A stretch of 58,462 nucleotides of DNA from Paracoccus salipaludis (GCF_002287065.1 NZ_NSJZ01000017.1:1-58462); one strand, 5' to 3'; counted from the first letter of the stretch, positions 26,587 through 35,710 are shown. The notes: generated by a model from the letters alone, not told the origin. Translations and numbers: made by a program.

Positions 26587-28461
26587 ATGGACAGCGGCAT
26601 CCGGGATACCGGCTTCCATTCGGGCGGCGGCGACCTTGGCGAACGCATCAGGCGGCACGACTGGGAAAGCACCCCGCTCGGCCCCATCGAAGGCTGGCCG
26701 CAGGCGCTGCGGCTGGCGCTCTCGATCTGCCTGAACTCGAGCTTTCCGACCTCGATCTACTGGGGGCCCGATCTTCGGCTTCTCTACAACGACGCTTGGT
26801 CCCCGATCCCGGGCGAGCGCCACCCGGCCGCCCTCGGCCGGCCCGCGGCCGAGGTCTGGTTCGACATCTGGGATGTCGTGGGGCCGCAGCTTGCCCATGT
26901 GATGCAAACGGGCGAGGGCTTTTCGGCCTTCGACTTCATGCTGCCGATCGTGCGGGGCGGGGTTCAGCAGGAAACCTACTGGAACTACAGCTTCACGCCG
27001 ATCCGCGACGAGAACGGCGCCATCGTCGGCGTCTTCAACCAGGGCCACGAGACGACCGGGGCGGTCATGGCGCACCGCCGGGCCGAAGCGGAGATCGAGC
27101 GGCTCGGGCGCCTGTTCGCGCAGGCCCCCAGCGTGGCCGGCATCCTGCGCGGCCCGTCCCACGTGATCGAGGTCGTCAATCCCGCCTTCAAGGAACTGGT
27201 CGGCCGGACGGACATCGAGGGCATGAGGGTTGCGGACGCCCTGCCCGAACTGGGGCCGCAGGGCTTCCTGGCCCTGCTCGACCGCGTCTTCGCCACCGGC
27301 GAGCCTTATGTCGGCCGCGCGGTCCCCGTCACCTTCCGGGGGCTGTCGGGCGATGCGCCGCAGGACCGCATCGTGGACTTCGTCTACCAGCCGCTCGGAG
27401 AATCCGGCGATGTGGGGCAGGGGATCTTCGTGCAGGCGACGGACGTGACCGATGCCCTGCGGGCCGAGGCCGCCCTGCGCGAAAGCGAGGCGAAGTTCGA
27501 GGCCATCGTGAACTCGATCGACCAGATGATCTGGTCCACCCTGCCGAACGGCGACCACGACTACTTCAACGACCGCTGGTATGACTTCACGGGCGCGGCG
27601 CCCGGATCGACCGACGGGGCGGGCTGGAAGGACATGTTCCACCCCGACGACCAGGAACGCGCCCGCCAGGCCTGGATGCGCTGCGTGGAAACCGGCGAGC
27701 CTTACCGCATCGAATACCGGCTGTGGCACCGTTCGGGGCGCTATCGCTGGGTCGTCGGGCGGGCCCATTGCGTGCGCGGCGAGGACGGCCGGATCACGCG
27801 CTGGTTCGGCACCTGCACCGACATCCACGACCTCAAGGAGGCCGAGGGCAAGCGCCGGCTTCTGCTGCGCGAGATGGATCACCGGGTGAAGAACCTGTTC
27901 ACGATCGCGCTGGGGATGGTGTCCATGACGGCCCGCAGCGCACCTTCGGTCGAGGCGATGGCCGAGGCGCTGCGGGGACGGCTGAGCGCGCTGGCGAAGG
28001 CCCATGACCTCATCCGCTCGGCCCTGGGCGGCGAGCCCGGCAAGGGCCAGAGCACGTCCTTGCGCGCGCTGATCGAGAAGATCGTGCAGCCGCACCTGGC
28101 CGTGGCCCGCGACCCGCGCCTGAGCGTCGAGGGCCCCGCGATCACGCTGGGGGAAAGCGCCTCGGTGGGCCTTGCGCTGATCTTCCACGAGCTTGCGACC
28201 AACGCCGCCAAGTATGGCGCGCTGGCGACGGCCGAAGGCCGCATCTCGGTCGCCTGGACCGTCGCCGGCGAGGACCTGGACCTGGTCTGGAAGGAAGAGG
28301 TGGGGGGCGCGGGGATCACGCCTCCGACGACCGAGGGCTTCGGCAGCGAACTGGCCCACGCGACCGCCTCGGACCAGCTTGGGGGCGGGATCGGGTTCGA
28401 CTGGCAGCCCGGCGGGCTGATCGTCCACCTGACGGCCAGGATGGACCAACTGCGCCAGTGA
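26587..28461 (+). CDS. Multi-PAS HWE-family sensor histidine kinase
   Basis: The 624-residue protein starts with a typical HWE-kinase leader (HDWESTPLGPIEGWPQALR). It has three PAS-like domains at roughly 35-165, 175-290 and 300-420; the last has the PAS-PAC features MIWSTLPNGDHDYFNDRWYDFTG (split) and YRIEYRLWHRSGRYRWVVGRA. The phospho-acceptor is His432 in REMDHRVKNLF, followed by HELATNAAKYGAL and a WKEE element of the HWE class. There is no transmembrane segment, so it is cytosolic. No response regulator or anti-sigma partner is adjacent. Such kinases often feed the PhyR/EcfG general stress response; this is family knowledge, not shown here. The ribosome-binding site is weak. Confidence 0.9.
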   Translation: MDSGIRDTGFHSGGGDLGERIRRHDWESTPLGPIEGWPQALRLALSICLNSSFPTSIYWGPDLRLLYNDAWSPIPGERHPAALGRPAAEVWFDIWDVVGPQLAHVMQTGEGFSAFDFMLPIVRGGVQQETYWNYSFTPIRDENGAIVGVFNQGHETTGAVMAHRRAEAEIERLGRLFAQAPSVAGILRGPSHVIEVVNPAFKELVGRTDIEGMRVADALPELGPQGFLALLDRVFATGEPYVGRAVPVTFRGLSGDAPQDRIVDFVYQPLGESGDVGQGIFVQATDVTDALRAEAALRESEAKFEAIVNSIDQMIWSTLPNGDHDYFNDRWYDFTGAAPGSTDGAGWKDMFHPDDQERARQAWMRCVETGEPYRIEYRLWHRSGRYRWVVGRAHCVRGEDGRITRWFGTCTDIHDLKEAEGKRRLLLREMDHRVKNLFTIALGMVSMTARSAPSVEAMAEALRGRLSALAKAHDLIRSALGGEPGKGQSTSLRALIEKIVQPHLAVARDPRLSVEGPAITLGESASVGLALIFHELATNAAKYGALATAEGRISVAWTVAGEDLDLVWKEEVGGAGITPPTTEGFGSELAHATASDQLGGGIGFDWQPGGLIVHLTARMDQLRQ

Positions 28462-28579
28462 CGGCGCCCGGCGGCCCCGCGCCGTCGGGCTTGCTCGACC
28501 GGGAAAGCCGCGCCAAGTTCAGGCTCAGGCCCCGGCGCAGGGGAATCGGACCCGCGCGCCGCGGCAAGGGGAGGACCCC

Positions 28580-28870
28580 ATGTGTCAAGTCTACGCAGGC
28601 CAGTGTCCCGAAAGCTATGAACCCGTCACCCGCCGCCTGAGGCTCAGCGGCCATTCCACCAGCATCCGGCTTGAACGCAGCTTCTGGCGCATCCTGGACG
28701 CCATGGCGGCGCGCGAGGGCATGACGACGCCGGCCTTCATCTCGCGGCTTTACGACGAGGTGCAGGAGATCCAGGGCGAAACCCGCAACTTCGCCTCGCT
28801 TCTGCGCTGCGCCTGCCTGATCGAGACGCAGCAGGCGCGCGGCGCGGGCTTCGCCACGGCGGCCGAATAG
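28580..28870 (+). CDS. Ribbon-helix-helix domain protein
   Basis: A 96-residue protein with GGGGAGGA before its ATG. Residues about 25-75 (RRLRLSGHSTSIRLERSFWRIL, in part, then MAAREGMTTPAFISRLYDEV) fit the RHH_4-type ribbon-helix-helix family found across alphaproteobacteria: a beta strand SIRLE followed by two helices. Members are small DNA-binding proteins of unknown targets. Cys residues flank the domain (MCQVYAGQC and LLRCACLIE). It stands alone between the kinase and the glyoxalase gene. Confidence 0.78.
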   Translation: MCQVYAGQCPESYEPVTRRLRLSGHSTSIRLERSFWRILDAMAAREGMTTPAFISRLYDEVQEIQGETRNFASLLRCACLIETQQARGAGFATAAE

Positions 28871-28957
28871 GCCGAAACGGGACCTGTAGTAACCTGCTAC
28901 TGCCCGCCCCCGCCGGAAAGGCTGTAACCGGGGGAAAAGGAAGAAGGGAAGGACAGG

Positions 28958-29353
28958 ATGGCCAAGGCGATCCATTCGATGATCCGGGTGCTGGACGAGG
29001 CGCGCGCGGTCGAGTTCTACGACCGCGCCTTCGGGCTGAAGGTGGAAACGCGGCTGGATTTCCCGGCCTTCACCCTGGTCTACCTGCGCAACCCGAAAGC
29101 CGACTTCGAGCTTGAGCTGACGGTCAACAAGGACCGGACCGAGCCCTATGACCTGGGCGATGGCTACGGGCACCTGGCTTTCGTCGTGGACGAGCTGGAA
29201 TCGGAACACGCGCGGCTGACGGAACTGGGCTATGCCCCGCGCAAGCTGGTGGACTTCGCGCCCGCCGGCGAGGTGATCGCCCGCTTCTTCTTCATCGCCG
29301 ACCCGGACGGCTATCAGATCGAGGTGCTGCAGCGGCAAGGCCGCTATCGCTGA
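28958..29353 (+). CDS. Glyoxalase I / lactoylglutathione lyase family protein
   Basis: A 131-residue VOC-fold protein with AAGGGAAGGA before the start. It has two beta-alpha-beta-beta-beta modules and residues in metal-ligand positions: His6 (IHSMIRV), Glu near 53 (FELELTVN), His near 71 (GYGHLAFVV) and Glu near 124 (QIEVLQ). Glyoxalase I isomerises the methylglyoxal-glutathione hemithioacetal. It lies 44 bases before the GMC dehydrogenase genes on the same strand and may be co-transcribed. Other VOC activities cannot be excluded. Confidence 0.85.
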   Translation: MAKAIHSMIRVLDEARAVEFYDRAFGLKVETRLDFPAFTLVYLRNPKADFELELTVNKDRTEPYDLGDGYGHLAFVVDELESEHARLTELGYAPRKLVDFAPAGEVIARFFFIADPDGYQIEVLQRQGRYR

Positions 29354-29397
29354 AGGCAAGGCCCCGGGGAGGGGGCCGGACCCAAGGGAGGAGTGAC

Positions 29398-29919
29398 ATG
29401 AACAGGATCGACCGCGCCGGGATGACCCGGCGCGAGCTTCTGGCGCGCAGCGTCGCGGCAGGGGGCAGCCTTCTGGTCGGCGCAAGCTGGGTGACCGGGC
29501 GTTCCGCCGCCTGGGCGCTGGAGGTGACGGCCCTGAAGCCCGGCACCATGGCGACGCTGGTGCAGATGGCGCGCGACATCTATCCCCACGACCGCATCCC
29601 CGACGACCGCTATGCGGTCGCCGTCAAGGGCTACGACACCGCCGACAAGGCGCCCGCGGTCGAGGCCGGGATCGCCGCGCTGGACGCCGCGGCGCAGGGG
29701 CAGGGCCATCCGAGCTATCTCGGCGCCCGGTGGGAGGCCGAGCGCGTGGCCGTCCTGCGCGGCATCGAGAAGGGCGAGTTCTTCCGCACGATCCGCGCGG
29801 GCCTCGTCACCGATCTTTATAACCAGAAAGAGATCTGGCCCCTGTTCGGCTACGAAGGGGAAAGCTTCAGCCACGGCGGCTACATCGACCGCGGCTTCAA
29901 CGACATCGCTTGGCTGTAA
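29398..29919 (+). CDS. GMC dehydrogenase small subunit (gluconate 2-dehydrogenase subunit 3 family), Tat-exported
   Basis: A 173-residue protein with a twin-arginine leader: MTRRELLARS then a hydrophobic stretch ending at SAAWA near residue 40. The mature part (MATLVQMARDIYPHDRIPDD, KGEFFRTIRAGLVTDLYNQ, FGYEGESFSHGGYIDRGF) matches the gluconate_2-dh3 family, the small subunit of membrane-associated sugar dehydrogenases. The large subunit encoded 15 bases downstream lacks a signal, so the pair is probably exported together through Tat. GGGAGGAG precedes the start. Confidence 0.9.
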   Translation: MNRIDRAGMTRRELLARSVAAGGSLLVGASWVTGRSAAWALEVTALKPGTMATLVQMARDIYPHDRIPDDRYAVAVKGYDTADKAPAVEAGIAALDAAAQGQGHPSYLGARWEAERVAVLRGIEKGEFFRTIRAGLVTDLYNQKEIWPLFGYEGESFSHGGYIDRGFNDIAWL

Positions 29920-29934
29920 GGGAGGGACCGGAAC

Positions 29935-31506
29935 ATGGCTGCTCCGTTCAGCAAGACCGACGACAGCGTGGTCGTCATCATCGGCACCGGCGCGGGCGGC
30001 GGCACGCTTGCCAACGAGCTTGCGCAGAAGGGCATTTCCGTCGTGGCGCTGGAAGCCGGCGGCCGCTACCTGCCCGAGGATTACGTCAACGACGAATGGG
30101 CCAGCTTCGCGCAGCTTGCCTGGCTGGACACGCGGCGGTCCGACGGCAGCTTCCGGCTGGCGCGGGACTTCGCGGGGCTGCCGTCCTGGATCGTCAAGGC
30201 GGTCGGCGGCACCACGACCCACTGGGCGGGCGCCTCGCTGCGCTTTCAGGACCACGAATGGAAGGCGCTGACGAACTATGGCCGGGTCGAGGGGGCGAGC
30301 CTTCTGGACTGGCCTCTCGACGCCGCCGAGATGGACCCCTGGTACACCCTGGCCGAGGCCAAGATGGGCGTCACCCGCACCAACGGGCAGCCCGGCCTGC
30401 CCGGCAACACCAACTTCCTGGTGCTGGAAAAGGGCGCCAAGGCCGTCGGCTACAAGGAAGTCCATACCGGCCGCATGGCGATCAACTCGATCGAATACGG
30501 CGGACGGCAGGCCTGCCAGCAGACCGGCTTCTGCTTCCAGGGCTGCAAGTGGGGCGCCAAGTGGTCCACCGCCTATACCGAAATCCCGCTTGGCGAGGAG
30601 ACCGGCAACCTGGAAGTGCGCGAACGCTGCCACGCGGCGCGGATCGAGCATGACGACAAGGGCCGCGTGACGGGGGTCGTGTATTTCGACGCAAGCGGGG
30701 TGGAACAGCGGCAGGCGGCGCGGATCGTCTGCGTGGCGGGCAACACCATCGAAAGCCCGCGGCTGCTGCTGAACTCGGCCTCGTCCATGTTCCCCGACGG
30801 GCTGGCCAATTCCTCGGGGCAGGTGGGGCGCAACTACATGCGCCATGTCACCGGCTCGGTTTACAGCATCTTCGAACGCCCCGTGCGGATGTGGCGCGGC
30901 ACCACCATGGCCGGGATCATGCAGGACGAGGCGCGCCACGACCCGTCGCGCGGCTTCGTCGGCGGCTACGAGCTTGAAACGCTGTCGCTGGGACTGCCCT
31001 TCATGGCGGCCTTCCTCGACCCCGGGGCCTGGGGGCGCGAGTTCACCAGCGCCATCGACGGCTACGAGAACATGGCCGGCATGTGGATCGTGGGCGAGGA
31101 CATGCCGCAGGAAACCAACCGCGTGACGGTGGACACGGCCGTGGTGGACCAGTTCGGCCTGCCCACGCCCGTGGTCCATTACGACGACCACCCCAACGAC
31201 GTCGCCATGCGCGACCACGCCTATGAACGCGGGATCGCCATCCACAGGGCGGCGGGCGCGGTGCGGTCGCTGCCGACGCCGCCCTATCCGTCCACCCACA
31301 ACATCGGCACGAACCGCATGTCGGACAATCCGCGCGACGGGGTGGTGAACCGCTGGGGGCAGACCCACGACATCCCGAACCTGTTCGTGTCGGACGGCTC
31401 GCAGTTCACCACGGGGGCGGCCGAGAACCCGACGCTGACCATCGTGGCCCTGGCGATCCGCCAGGCCGACCACATCGCCCGCGAGATGGGCGCGGGCAAC
31501 CTGTGA
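29935..31506 (+). CDS. GMC family FAD oxidoreductase, large subunit
   Basis: The 523-residue flavoprotein has GTGAGGGTLANELAQKG (about 18-34) with ALEAGGRY, the KAVGGTTTHWAGASLRF block, and the C-terminal THNIGTNRMSD plus DGSQFTTGAAENPTLTIVALA end of the GMC_oxred_C domain. The catalytic His/Asn pair should lie there. It pairs with the small subunit upstream, as in gluconate, sorbitol and fructose dehydrogenases. No multi-haem cytochrome c subunit gene follows, so the electron acceptor must be encoded elsewhere or differ. Substrate unknown; a sugar or polyol is likely. Confidence 0.92.
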   Translation: MAAPFSKTDDSVVVIIGTGAGGGTLANELAQKGISVVALEAGGRYLPEDYVNDEWASFAQLAWLDTRRSDGSFRLARDFAGLPSWIVKAVGGTTTHWAGASLRFQDHEWKALTNYGRVEGASLLDWPLDAAEMDPWYTLAEAKMGVTRTNGQPGLPGNTNFLVLEKGAKAVGYKEVHTGRMAINSIEYGGRQACQQTGFCFQGCKWGAKWSTAYTEIPLGEETGNLEVRERCHAARIEHDDKGRVTGVVYFDASGVEQRQAARIVCVAGNTIESPRLLLNSASSMFPDGLANSSGQVGRNYMRHVTGSVYSIFERPVRMWRGTTMAGIMQDEARHDPSRGFVGGYELETLSLGLPFMAAFLDPGAWGREFTSAIDGYENMAGMWIVGEDMPQETNRVTVDTAVVDQFGLPTPVVHYDDHPNDVAMRDHAYERGIAIHRAAGAVRSLPTPPYPSTHNIGTNRMSDNPRDGVVNRWGQTHDIPNLFVSDGSQFTTGAAENPTLTIVALAIRQADHIAREMGAGNL

Positions 31507-31575
31507 GGCGCCGGAAGAGCGGGCCGCCGCTCTTTCCCTTTCATCGGCCTTCGAGCGCATCAGAAAGGTTCCGAG

Positions 31576-32076
31576 ATGAAGCTTTCCCTTCCCGCCCTCG
31601 CCTTTGCCGGCCTGACCGCGGCGGCCCCCGTTCCCGCGCAGGAAGCCCCGCCCGACGCGGCCCGGCTTGAGGCCATGACCTGCCGCGAGTTCCTGGCGCT
31701 GGACGCGGCCGGGCAGGCGACGGTCAAGGCGGCGATGCAGGCCCATGCCTCGGGTGAGCCGCCGCCCGGTGCGCCCCTGCCTGCGCCGCCCGCAGGAGGC
31801 GCAGCATCCGCCCGGGTCGTCGAGGACCGGACCGGCGCCGCCGAAGGCCCGGACACGGCCGCGACGGAAATGGCGGCTGCCCCGGGCGGCGCGGCCGCGC
31901 CCGGGGTGGCGGGGGGCCAGAACGAAAGCGGAAAGGTCGCCCCCGGCGGAACCGAGGCCTCGGTCACGGACGAGGGCGGCGACCTCAGGCTGCTCGCCAT
32001 GCGGACCTCCTGCGAGGGCGGCCCGGATGCCTTGGCGCTGAACGCGCTGCGGGCCGCCTTCGGGAACAGCCTGTGA
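31576..32076 (+). CDS. Secreted HdeA-like protein with a low-complexity insert
   Basis: A 166-residue protein with a signal peptide ending near VPAQ (residue 21). After it, MTCREFLALDAAGQATVKAAM recalls the first helices of the HdeA/HdeB acid chaperone family. About 90 residues rich in Ala, Gly, Pro and Glu follow, then a short end with LLAMRTSCEGGPDALALNALRAA (quoted in part). The two cysteines bracket the low-complexity part; in HdeA the pair forms a disulfide. An HdeA relationship is likely but the insert is unusual. It follows the GMC genes by 69 bases and precedes a protein of the same plan. Confidence 0.6.
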   Translation: MKLSLPALAFAGLTAAAPVPAQEAPPDAARLEAMTCREFLALDAAGQATVKAAMQAHASGEPPPGAPLPAPPAGGAASARVVEDRTGAAEGPDTAATEMAAAPGGAAAPGVAGGQNESGKVAPGGTEASVTDEGGDLRLLAMRTSCEGGPDALALNALRAAFGNSL

Positions 32077-32248
32077 AACCCGCGGCCCTTCCCGCCGTGT
32101 CCGCCCGACAGGGCCGGACCGGGAAGGACGCCGGGATGCCGGTGGCAGGCCGCCCGTTCCCGCACCCGCCTTGCCGCCTGCGGGTGGGACCTGCCTTCGC
32201 GCCCCTGCCCGCGCCTTCGCGCAGAACCATCCGGGAGGAGTTCCAGCC

Positions 32249-32839
32249 ATGTCACACCGCCTGATCATCGCGGCATCCCTTGCCCTGCCCCTTCTGGCGG
32301 GGGCGGCCCGGGCCCAGGACGCCGCGCCGCCCCAGTCGGTCGGGGTCAGCGTCGACGGGGTCGTGGTCGATGTGCCCGTCGATCTTGCCGCGCGCGCCTG
32401 CGGCGTCAGCGCCGGGACGCTGCTTGACCAATGGAAGCAGCTCGATACCCAGGTTGCGACGATGGCGGCCACCTCGGTCGCGGCGGATGCCACGGACCTC
32501 GCGCCCGTGGCCTCGGCCGAGGACCCGCAAAGGGCCTCGGGCGTCGGTCCCACGGAACAGCCGGTGCCAAGCGCGGACGCGTCTGGGACCGAGGCGCTTG
32601 CGCAAACGCAGCCTGCCCCTTCGGCAGGCGGCGGGACCGGCGAGGCGGTGGCGGGCCCCGGCGGCGATCTGTCCCCGGTGGTCGCGGCGGCCTCGCCCGG
32701 GGCGAGCGCCGCCGAAAGCCCGCAGCAAGCCCTGGGCGGGGGCGCGGCCCCGACCGAGGGCACCGCGCTGTCCAGGGCCGCCGTCTGCGAGATCGACGCA
32801 GCAAAGGCGGCCGAGGCCGGCATCCGGACGCCGGGCTGA
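32249..32839 (+). CDS. Secreted hypothetical protein, cysteine-bracketed low-complexity
   Basis: A 196-residue protein with GGGAGGAG before the ATG and a clear signal peptide (LIIAASLALPLLAGAARAQ). A short conserved-looking stretch SVDGVVVDVPVDLAARACGVS leads to one cysteine, then about 110 residues of Ala/Gly/Ser/Pro-rich sequence, then AAVCEIDAAKAAEAGI with the second cysteine. The architecture matches the preceding gene although the sequences differ. No known domain is recognised. Probably periplasmic and partly disordered. Confidence 0.55.
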   Translation: MSHRLIIAASLALPLLAGAARAQDAAPPQSVGVSVDGVVVDVPVDLAARACGVSAGTLLDQWKQLDTQVATMAATSVAADATDLAPVASAEDPQRASGVGPTEQPVPSADASGTEALAQTQPAPSAGGGTGEAVAGPGGDLSPVVAAASPGASAAESPQQALGGGAAPTEGTALSRAAVCEIDAAKAAEAGIRTPG

Positions 32840-33110
32840 CGCCGTTCCGCCTTGCACCTTCGATGCCGGGGGTCGAGGCGGGGCAGCGGGCCGAGGCTTT
32901 CGCAGAAGTCCAGCGGTTTCCCGGTGCGGCCCGCCTCGCATCACGCGCCACATCCCGGCTGCGCCCGGGCACGCGGCGTCCGTTCAGGACATGCGCCGCC
33001 CCCGTGACCGCGCGCAGGACCCCGGGGACGGGGGAGGGCGTTGATCCCGGCCGCGCTTCGGGTTCTGATCCGCCCCGGCCACGGGCGGCCCCCGGTGAAG
33101 GATGCGACGC

Positions 33111-34232
33111 ATGACCAAGGACGGCTTCGGCCCGAGACTCGCGCTGGTGACGCTGGCGGCGATCCTGGTGATCCTCGTGTGGCGCGGGCTTCCCCTGCTG
33201 GAACCGGCCCTGCGCGGTCCCGCCGACGAGCCGCGCACCGTGGCGCCGCGCGGCGACCTTGCCGCCGACGAGCAGACCACCATCGCCATCTTCGAGAACG
33301 CCCGCGACAGCGTGGTCTCGATCACGACCGAAAGCCGCGTCGTCGATTTCTGGACCCGCAACGCTTACGACGTGCCGCGCGGCAGCGGCTCGGGCTTCAT
33401 CTGGGACGCGCAGGGCCATGTGGTGACCAACAACCACGTCATCGAGGGGGCGACGGGGGCACTGGTGCGGCTGGCGGACGGCCGCGCCTACCCGGCCCGG
33501 CTGGTGGGCGCTGCGCCCGAACACGACCTGGCCGTGCTTCGCATCGACGCGGGTGCCGAAAAGGCCCTGCCGCTGGCCGTGGGCGTCAGCGAGAACCTGC
33601 GCGTGGGCCAGAGCGTCTTCGCCATCGGCAACCCCTTCGGGCTGGACTGGACGCTGACGACCGGCATCGTCTCGGCGCTGGACCGAGAGCTTCCGGGCGA
33701 GCGGGGGGGCGCGATCCGGGGGCTGATCCAGACGGACGCGGCGATCAACCCCGGCAACTCGGGCGGCCCGCTGCTGGACAGCGCGGGGCGGCTGATCGGG
33801 GTCAACACGGCGATCTACAGCCCGTCGGGGTCAAGCGCCGGGATCGGCTTCGCGGTGCCCGTTGACACGGTGAACCGGGTGGTGCCGCAGCTGATCGCGA
33901 CGGGCCGCTATGCGCCGCCCACATTGGGCGTCGTGCATGACCCGCGCGGGGACGCCATGCTGGCGCGCGCGGGCCTGATGGGCGTGATGGTGCTGGAGGT
34001 CACGCCCGGCAGCCCGGCCGCCGCGGCGGGGCTGCGGCCCGCGCGGATCACCGCGGACGGGCGGCTGGCGCTGGGGGACGTGATCCAAACGCTGGACGGC
34101 GTGGCGGTCGAGGATTCCGAGGACCTGCGCGCGGCCCTCGACCGCCGGCGGGCGGGCGAGACGGTCCGGCTGGGCCTTCTGCGCGAGGGGCGCGACACCG
34201 AGGTCACCGTGACGCTGGCCGCAGGGCAGTGA
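33111..34232 (+). CDS. DegP/HtrA-type periplasmic serine protease (S1C)
   Basis: The ATG at 33111 has GAAGGA eight bases upstream; an in-frame ATG at 33102 has no usable spacing. The 373-residue protein has an uncleaved N-terminal membrane anchor (about 9-27), a trypsin-like domain with the full triad His109 (NNHVIEG), Asp139 (EHDLAVLRI) and Ser217 (NPGNSGGPLL), and one PDZ domain (about 270-365). One PDZ plus an anchor is the DegS layout rather than the two-PDZ DegP layout. It would degrade or sense misfolded envelope proteins. It converges on the SGNH hydrolase gene. Confidence 0.92.
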   Translation: MTKDGFGPRLALVTLAAILVILVWRGLPLLEPALRGPADEPRTVAPRGDLAADEQTTIAIFENARDSVVSITTESRVVDFWTRNAYDVPRGSGSGFIWDAQGHVVTNNHVIEGATGALVRLADGRAYPARLVGAAPEHDLAVLRIDAGAEKALPLAVGVSENLRVGQSVFAIGNPFGLDWTLTTGIVSALDRELPGERGGAIRGLIQTDAAINPGNSGGPLLDSAGRLIGVNTAIYSPSGSSAGIGFAVPVDTVNRVVPQLIATGRYAPPTLGVVHDPRGDAMLARAGLMGVMVLEVTPGSPAAAAGLRPARITADGRLALGDVIQTLDGVAVEDSEDLRAALDRRRAGETVRLGLLREGRDTEVTVTLAAGQ

Positions 34233-34332
34233 CGGCAGCCGCAGGGGGGCGGACCTGCCCAAGGCACCCGGCGCGCGTTCGGCGGCGCCGGGGGGGCCGC
34301 ATGACCGGGCGGCCGCCGGGGGCGGCCCGGCC

Positions 34333-35706
34333 TCAGGGCTGCGGCAGGCGGGCCAGACCGGCGGCGATCTCGTCGGCCGCCAGCACCGCGCCCGCCGTGC
34401 TGAAATGCGAATCCGGCGCATAAAGCGAGGTCGGATCGGGATGGCGGGCAAAGGCTTCGGTCAGGTCGATCACGGCCAGCCCGGCCCCGGCGGCCGCGTC
34501 ATGCACCATCCGGCGCAGGTCCTCGCTGACGAAATCATGGGGAAAGAGCCCGGCGAAACGGTCATGCGCGGGGATATAGACGATCACCAGCCGCCCGCCC
34601 CAGCCCTGCGCAATCCCGACCGCGCGGTCCAGCAGCGGCGCATAGTCGGGGTTCGGCGCCATCGCCTTGGGATAATGCAGCCCCAGCACCTGCGCGGTGT
34701 TGGCCAGCGCCAGATAGTTGCGCAGCATCGACTGGCGGCGGAACAGTTCTTCGACCGAGGCGGCGCCCTGCGCCCACCACCCGGAGATGACCGAACCGGC
34801 GTCCTGCAGGTCGGCCGCGGTCCAGCCGGGAGGGCCGAAATCCGCATGGGGGTCCATCGCCCCGGCAAGCCAGCTTGCCTGCGTCTCGTTCTGCAGGTTT
34901 TCCCAGTCGTTGCCCTCGAAAAAGGCCATCAGCGTGATGGGCGGGCGGAACACGGGCCCGTAGCGGCCCAGGACCGCAAGCTCGAACAGGGGGCCGGCGC
35001 CGCGGCTGCCGGTGTTGACCACCGGCCCCGTCACGCGTCCGCGCAACTGCCCGATCACGCCGGCGCCGTCGGGCAGGCAGAGGCCCTCGACGAATGAATC
35101 GCCCAGCACCATGATCCGGGCCGCCGCGTGATCGGTGCCGGGCGGGTTGCGGAAGCCGTAGGCGTCGGCGCGGTAGGTGATCGGCTGGCCGTCCATGCTG
35201 CACAGCATCACCGGCTGGTCGGGCACCGCCGACAGCCGCGCGCGGCTCAGCTCGGCCACCCCCAGTTCGGCGTTCAGCGCCTTGATCGTATAAGCGGGCG
35301 GCAGGTTCATCCGGTAGGCATCAAGGCCCACCTCGGCATCGACGACGCCCACCACATTGCCCTGGCGCGGCAGCAGGCGCAGCGTCAGCCAGGTTTCGAA
35401 CAGGAACAGCGTGGCCAGCACCGACACCGCCACGATGCCCACGTTCAGCGCGATGGCGCGCGGCAGGCGGACGCCTGCAAGCAGCAGCGCGACCCCGATG
35501 AGGGCGGGGACGACGACATAGCGCAGCAGGCGCGGCAGGTCCGAGGCGAACTCGCCCGCGTTCAGCAGGGCATAGGCCACGGTCGCCAGCAGATAGGCGG
35601 CCGGGATCAGGCACAACAGCACGGCGGCGCGCCGCAGCGTGGGCGAGGCGGGCGCGGCCGGGCGCGCCGGCGGGCCGAGGTCGAACGATCGGGATCGGGG
35701 CTCCAT
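34333..35706 (-). CDS. Membrane-anchored SGNH/GDSL-type hydrolase
   Basis: The 457-residue protein has three or four membrane helices in its first 130 residues (LLCLIPAAYLLATVAYALL, VVPALIGVALLLAGV, ALNVGIVAVSVLATLFLFE), then an extracytoplasmic domain with the SGNH block MVLGDSFVEGLCLP, a block III-like FFEGNDWENL and the C-terminal DSHFSTAGAVLAADE that supplies the catalytic Asp-His. This class acts as esterase or acyltransferase on surface glycans. It is four bases after the carbamoyltransferase gene and belongs to the same four-gene minus-strand unit. Confidence 0.85.
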   Translation of the reverse strand: MEPRSRSFDLGPPARPAAPASPTLRRAAVLLCLIPAAYLLATVAYALLNAGEFASDLPRLLRYVVVPALIGVALLLAGVRLPRAIALNVGIVAVSVLATLFLFETWLTLRLLPRQGNVVGVVDAEVGLDAYRMNLPPAYTIKALNAELGVAELSRARLSAVPDQPVMLCSMDGQPITYRADAYGFRNPPGTDHAAARIMVLGDSFVEGLCLPDGAGVIGQLRGRVTGPVVNTGSRGAGPLFELAVLGRYGPVFRPPITLMAFFEGNDWENLQNETQASWLAGAMDPHADFGPPGWTAADLQDAGSVISGWWAQGAASVEELFRRQSMLRNYLALANTAQVLGLHYPKAMAPNPDYAPLLDRAVGIAQGWGGRLVIVYIPAHDRFAGLFPHDFVSEDLRRMVHDAAAGAGLAVIDLTEAFARHPDPTSLYAPDSHFSTAGAVLAADEIAAGLARLPQP

Positions 35707-35710
35707 GCGC

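Noticed and set aside
29344..32823. A 1159-codon open frame on the minus strand
   Set aside because: It lies wholly opposite the GMC genes and the secreted-protein genes, has no family resemblance or ribosome-binding site, and is the expected result of high G+C third positions.
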